A DNA stretch of 64,000 nt from CAZGMC01 sp964526565 (GTDB lineage Bacteria > Pseudomonadota > Alphaproteobacteria > DSM-16000 > Inquilinaceae): contig CAZGMC010000004.1 of NCBI GenBank assembly GCA_964526565.1, forward strand, positions 28,633 to 92,632. Direction: 5' to 3'. Below the pieces are notes generated by a model. The model made no database searches. It was not told the DNA's origin and worked only from the letters and a program-made list of their open reading frames with translations. A program made the translations under genes and the position numbers. Positions 59,762-64,000 of the stretch are shown here, one piece after another. How positions within the stretch are numbered: position 1 is the stretch's first letter; each line of letters begins with the position of its first letter.

Positions 59762-61507
59762 TCACTCCCCCGCGGCCCGCGTCGCCACGGCGGCCGGCAC
59801 CGGGCGCGGTCCCTTGAGCCTTGCCAGCACGGTATCGCGTTCGCCGAAGGCCTCGACGGCGCCGTCACGCAGCAGCAGCAGCTTGTCGACATGGGCCAGC
59901 ACGCTGACCCGGTGTGCGACCATGACCACCGTCGTGCCCTGCTGCTTCAGCGTCGCCATGGCCTCCAGCAGCGCCGCCTCGCCCTCGGCGTCCAGGTTGG
60001 CATTGGGCTCGTCGAGCACGACCAGGCGCGGCCTGCCGAACACGGCGCGGGCCAGGCCGACACGCTGGCGCTGGCCGGCCGACAGCACCGCACCGCCGTC
60101 CCCGACCGCCGTGCCATAACCGTCGGGGAGATGCAGGATCATCTCGTGAACGCCAGCCAGTTTCGCGGCGGCAATCACCGCCCTGTCGTCGGCCGGGCCC
60201 AGGCGGGCGATGTTGTCGCGCACCGAGCCGGCGAACAGCTCCACATCCTGGGGCAGATAGCCGACATGGGCGCCGACGGCGACGCGGTCCCAGGCGTGCA
60301 CCTCGGCGCCGTCCAGGCGCAGGTGACCGCCGGTCGGCGGCCAGATGCCGACCAGCATCCGGCACAGCGTCGTCTTGCCGGAGGCCGACGGGCCGACCAC
60401 GCCCAGCGCCTCGCCCGGCGCCAGGTCGAACGAAACCCCCTTGAGGATCGGTGCCGTGGCGCCGTGACGGGCCCCCGGTGGCAGCATGGTCACCCGGTCG
60501 GCGGTGACGCGGCCGGTCGGCGGCGGCAGGTCCATCGCCGGCGGCGGGGCCGGGGCGGCACGCAGCAGCATCTCCAGCCGCCCGTGGGCGATGCGCGCGG
60601 CGACCATTTGCTTCCAGGCGCCGATCGCCTGTTCCACCGGCGCCAAAGCGCGGCCGAGCAGAATCGAGGCGGCGATCATGCCGCCGGCTGTCAGTTCGCC
60701 GCGGATGACCAGGAAGGCGCCCAGGCCGAGGATCGCCGACTGCACGAACAGGCGCAGGAAGCGCGACGTGCCGAGCAGCAGGCTGGACCGGTCGCCGGCC
60801 TGCTCGTGCCCCTCCAGGGCGCGGCCACTGGCCTTCTGCCAGCGCCCGGTCAGCGCCGGCAGCAGGCCCATGGCGTGGACCACGTCGGCATTGCGCAGCG
60901 CCGCTTCGACGCCGGCATGGGCCTCGACGAGGCGCCGGTTGGCGTCGCGCAGCGGCTTGCGCGTCGTCAGCTCGTTGGCCAGCGCCACCAGGAACAGCAC
61001 CACGGCGCTGGCCAGGGCGACCACGCCCAGCCACGGATGCAGCAGCCAGACGGCGGCAACGAAGACCGGCACCCACGGGGCGTCGACCAGCGGCTGAATG
61101 CCCTGGCCGCCAAGAAAGCTGCGCACCTGGCCCAGGTCGCGCAGCGCCTGACCGCCTTCCGGCTGCCCCGCCAGCCGCCGCGCCAGGCCGGCCCGGATGA
61201 CGTCCGGCGATACCTGCTCCTCAAGCCAGCCACCGAGTCGGTTGAACACTCGGCCGCGCGCCGTTTCCAGCCCGCCCAGGACGAGAAACGCGAAACCGAC
61301 GATGGCGGTGAGCAGGATCAGGGTCTCGACGCTGCCACTGGCCAGCACCCGGTCGTAGACCTGCAGCATGTACAGCGGCGAGGCCAGCATCAAAAGGTTG
61401 AGGAAGAAACTGAACACGACAATCGCGACGAATGCCGGACGCGCCCGGCGCAGCGCCGCGCCCAGCGCTGTCGGCTCGCGGGAGGAAGCGGCAGAGGATG
61501 CCAGCAT
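59762..61507 (-). CDS. Type I secretion ABC transporter/ATPase (PrtD type), intact
   Basis: 581 residues fusing a membrane and an ATPase domain. The exporter region has FVAIVVFSFFLNLLMLASPLYMLQVYDRVLASGSVETL near residue 28, six membrane helices, and GAFLVIRGELTAGGMIAASILLGRALAPVEQAI. The ATPase has Walker A VGPSASGKTTLCRML near 375, the signature LSAGQRQRVGLARAV near 482 and Walker B LVVLDEPNANLD near 502, followed by the H-loop VMVAHRVSVL. Proteases, lipases and S-layer proteins are usual substrates. Forms a two-gene operon with the hlyD-like gene. A degenerate second copy lies immediately downstream in the map. Confidence 0.96.
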   Translation of the reverse strand: MLASSAASSREPTALGAALRRARPAFVAIVVFSFFLNLLMLASPLYMLQVYDRVLASGSVETLILLTAIVGFAFLVLGGLETARGRVFNRLGGWLEEQVSPDVIRAGLARRLAGQPEGGQALRDLGQVRSFLGGQGIQPLVDAPWVPVFVAAVWLLHPWLGVVALASAVVLFLVALANELTTRKPLRDANRRLVEAHAGVEAALRNADVVHAMGLLPALTGRWQKASGRALEGHEQAGDRSSLLLGTSRFLRLFVQSAILGLGAFLVIRGELTAGGMIAASILLGRALAPVEQAIGAWKQMVAARIAHGRLEMLLRAAPAPPPAMDLPPPTGRVTADRVTMLPPGARHGATAPILKGVSFDLAPGEALGVVGPSASGKTTLCRMLVGIWPPTGGHLRLDGAEVHAWDRVAVGAHVGYLPQDVELFAGSVRDNIARLGPADDRAVIAAAKLAGVHEMILHLPDGYGTAVGDGGAVLSAGQRQRVGLARAVFGRPRLVVLDEPNANLDAEGEAALLEAMATLKQQGTTVVMVAHRVSVLAHVDKLLLLRDGAVEAFGERDTVLARLKGPRPVPAAVATRAAGE

Positions 61508-61664
61508 ACGGTCTGCTCTCCGCTTGATCAGGAAAGGTGCACAACCGGCTCCGGCGCCTGTTCGGCTCCGAAAAAGAATGTTTGCAGGCTGCCCCTCCCC
61601 AGCCGGCGCGGGGGCAAAAGACGAATTTACCCGCTGGCCGGATGATCAAGGGGATATGAATAAC

Positions 61665-62735
61665 CTACTGTTCACGCATAGCACGGCGGATCGTGTTGAT
61701 AAAGGGATCCATCAGATAGGCAAGTGCGATCAGCTCACCGGTGAGAATCAGTACCTCGGCCGGCATGCCAGGGACGAGCTGGACGTCAGGGCCCACAGCG
61801 GTCAGTTGTTGGCGATCGACCTCGACTCGCGCCAGGAAATAGGGCTGGCTGGTGCCCTCGTCCATTATCCTGTCGGCCGAGACGTGCCGCACGCGGCCCT
61901 CGATTCGGCGCATGGTGCGCTGCCGGTAGGCCGTCAGGTGGACCTGGGCCGCCTGCCCGGCGGCCACGGAATCGATGTCTGTCGGGGAGACGCGTGCCTC
62001 GATGAGGAGATCCTCCTCGGCCGGCACGATGTCCAGGATCGGCTCGCCCGCCCCGGTCACGCCGCCGCGGGTGCGGAAGCGGATCCCCACCACCGTGCCG
62101 GAGACCGGCGCCGCCACGACGGTGCGGGCCAGATCGAGTTGCCTGTCCTGGTTCTCGATCTGCGCCTCCAGGCCGGCAATCTGCTCCTGCAGCTGGGCGA
62201 CGCGCTGGCGGAGGATGGCCCTGCGGCCGTCATGGGTGCGGCGCCGCACATCAAAGCGCGAGATCTGGTCACTGATCGCCTCGGCAATCTCCGGATCGCC
62301 GTCCGCCGCCGAGATCAACTCCCGCGGAAAGTCGATGACGTCGGCATCGTCCGCCTCGGCCACCAGTCGCGCCTCGATGGCGCCCAGGACGCGGTAGCGG
62401 CCCATGCGGGCATCGCGGGCGGCGCGAGCGCCGACATCCTCAAGCACGACCAGCGGGTCACCGGCCGTGACCGCACTGCCGTTCGTGACCAGCAGGTCGC
62501 GAATGATGCCGCCCTCGAAGAGCTGCACGGTGCGCCGGCTGCCGTCGGGGCAGACCAAGCCGGGTGCGATCGCCGCCCCGGCCAGCGGCGCCGTCGCCGC
62601 CCCACCGCCGAGGCCGCCGAACCACAGCAGCATCAGCACGGCACCCGCAATGACCGGGGCGCGCAGGCATTTTCAGAGCAGCCGGCGTTCCCGGGCATAG
62701 CGATCCGTGCCGCGGGTTGCCATGGCCTGTCTCAT
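61665..62735 (-). pseudogene. Second HlyD-family protein, degenerate
   Basis: Reading from the ATG at 62735, an in-frame TGA appears after 20 codons (62673-62675), just before the membrane helix (APVIAGAVLMLLWFGGLGG). The frame continues to 61665 as a clear paralogue of the intact HlyD (SRRTVQLFEGGIIRDLLVTNGSAVTAGDPLVVLEDVG). About 95-100 residues of the coiled hairpin are missing: QDRQLDLARTVVAAPVSGTV joins sequence that is separated by that length in the intact copy, with frame kept. A restart after the TGA could yield a shortened protein, but without a usable coil it would not span the periplasm. It overlaps the preceding ABC remnant by four bases. Confidence 0.85.
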
Positions 62736-63801
62736 TGTCGTTCTCCCACCTTCGCAGCAAATTGGGCCGGCTGGGACTGACGCCGCGCGTCAGCCACGGA
62801 CTTTTGATCCTCGGCAGGCTTCTGGTCCTGTGCGCCCTTGTCGGGATTGACATTGGCCGCCGCCGCCTTGCGCAGCTTCTGCAGCACCTCGTCGCGCGGC
62901 CGAGCTGCTCCGGATCCCAGTGCGCAATCTCCGAGCCGTCCAGCGGCACATGGCCTCTGCTGGTCGTGTTCAGGCCCAACAGCAGGCGGCACAGCGTGCT
63001 CTTGCCCGATGCCGACGGCCCGATCAACGCGACGGCGTGGCCGGGCGCGACTGCCAACGAATTGTTCTGCAGCACCGGGCGGCCGGTACCCGGCGCGGCA
63101 TAGGTCACGTTATCGACGGAGAGTTGGCCGGTCGGCTCGGGCAGGAGCGTGTGGTCCGCCTCGGCCGGCAGCAAATGCATGCGCGCCTTCAGGCGGCTGT
63201 AGCCGAACCGTGCCGCCGGGAAGTTGCGCCATGCCCCCATTGCCGGGTCCAGCGGCGCCAGCGCCCGGCCGAGCAGGATCGACGACGCGATCATGCCGCC
63301 ACCGGTCAGCTCGCCCTTGAGCACAAGCACGGGCCCCAGGCCGATCACCGCCTCGGCCTGCTGGTGGGCCGAGATCTGGGTGACGCTCGCTTCAAGATTG
63401 TGTTTTTGGGCAAGAATCTCAATCGCGGCCGTGAGCATCAACAGGAGGAAGACGGACCCCACCGCGAACATGCCCAGCACCGGATGCTGCAGCCAGATCA
63501 GCGCAACGAACGCCGGAACCCAGGGCATGTCGAAGAACACCGGCAGTGCCGGCGAGCCCATGAAGCTCTGGACCTGGCTGAGGTCGCGCAAAGGCTGGGC
63601 ACCGTCACGAACGCGGACCGGCAGATCGACACCGCCTCTTCCAGATCCGTGCGCCGCCGGAACTGATCGAAAAGCTTCGCCTCCGGCGACGAGGCCATGC
63701 TTCCGGCAATGGAGCGGGCCGCTGTCGATGGAACCACTGTCCGTTACTCCTGATCGGCCAATCCAAGGCTTCTGCTGAAAGGCCGCCGCGGCCTCATTCA
63801 T
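62732..63801 (-). pseudogene. Second type I secretion ABC protein, degenerate
   Basis: Compared with the intact exporter at 59762-61507, this copy lacks most of the first membrane helices (SICRSAFVTV is followed, in another frame, by RDGAQPLRDLSQVQSF), lacks about 80 residues in the middle of the membrane domain (KHNLEASVTQISAHQQAEAV runs into IGLGPVLVLKGELTGGGMIA), and loses the signature and Walker B regions: after Walker A (IGPSASGKSTLCRLL) the sequence jumps from HWDPEQLGR to a C-terminal RDEVLQKLRKAAAANVNP in another frame. It cannot form a working exporter. Its start region abuts the IS4-like transposase. Confidence 0.85.
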
Positions 63802-63811
63802 CCCCTCATTT

Positions 63812-64000
63812 TCAGGCAGCCTTGAAGAGTCCATTGAAGGCGGTTTCTTCTTCTATGGTTTCAGCATAGCTCTTCATGAGGGTGATGAGGCGTTCCTCTG
63901 GCATGTCGGGGATCAACTCGAACCACATGCAGCCCTGGCGGAACCGGGAGTGGGTGCGCTTGGGCGACGTGTTGACCTTCAGCATGCGGTCCAGGCCGCC
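63812..64000 (-). mobile_element. IS4-family-like transposase, 3' end
   Basis: The last 62 codons of a leftward gene cut by the window edge: GGLDRMLKVNTSPKRTHSRFRQGCMWFELI, then PDMPEERLITLMKSYAETIEEE and FNGLFKAA before the stop at 63812-63814. The pattern THS.FRQGC..(Y/F)(D/E)LIP.MPE.RL..LM..(F/Y) is the usual C-terminus of a widespread IS4-type transposase. The stop lies 11 bases before the degenerate ABC gene start, so the element's end must fall within or against that gene. The IS terminal inverted repeat could not be identified. Confidence 0.8.

Noticed and set aside
58751..61645. A 964-codon plus-strand open frame opposite the type I secretion genes
   Set aside because: Low-complexity Ser/Arg-rich translation without domains; the minus strand encodes complete HlyD and ABC proteins.

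Overview
The window is GC-rich DNA from an alphaproteobacterium, most likely a member of the Rhodospirillales. The clues are a DUF2336 protein, the urtABCDE-ureD layout, a ModE/ModABC/Mop block, an AcuI-type reductase, a fused isobutyryl-CoA mutase and type I secretion genes. These assignments come from recognising families in the translations; no database search was run. No rRNA, tRNA or CRISPR array was seen.

Left part (1-17.3 kb). A TAXI-type TRAP uptake operon (receptor, fused permease, universal stress protein, conserved hypothetical) is followed by a DUF4914 protein with a PEPCK-like P-loop. Next come a rhodanese/cytochrome c lipoprotein pair, a DUF2336 protein, a periplasmic Cu-Zn superoxide dismutase and nnrS, with an FNR/NnrR-type palindrome between the last two. 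A GNAT gene with two very small genes, a LysR regulator, a 1-kb gene-poor stretch with a candidate small RNA, an acrylyl-CoA reductase-like gene and a CBS-pair gene complete this part.

Urea region (17.3-27 kb). urtABCDE and ureD are co-oriented behind a candidate sigma-54 promoter. Between ureD and ureA lie about 2.4 kb of foreign-looking DNA: two tandem DUF29 genes with an identical 5' half, an Uma2 nuclease-like gene, a HigA-type antitoxin beside a truncated toxin, and an inverted-repeat element. ureA is then followed by an oppositely oriented gene, so ureB and ureC are not where the usual cluster would put them.

Middle part (27-52 kb). An HpaB/AbfD-superfamily enzyme diverges from its likely TetR regulator over a palindromic operator. 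Then come a CYTH-CHAD protein, a methyltransferase, DUF427, pgk and an RhlE helicase. A molybdenum block follows (modE, a NifO-like ArsC-family protein, a TauE/SafE permease, modCBA, divergent mop) with a near-textbook ModE box in the modA-mop gap. It continues with a YjbH-like protein, a Cache-like protein, a hybrid histidine kinase overlapping a sulfite-oxidase-like domain gene, and a 1,084-residue IcmF.

Right part (52-64 kb). A hemerythrin is followed by three leftward genes: a WalW-type deacetylase, a membrane/coiled-coil protein and an asparagine-synthase-like protein lacking the catalytic Cys. An SDR and an intact type I secretion ABC/HlyD pair come next, then a second ABC/HlyD pair decaying by internal deletions and a nonsense codon. 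The window ends in the 3' end of an IS4-like transposase. Two toxin-antitoxin remnants (26.2 and 51.9 kb) each lie at or near a copy of the same short repeat.
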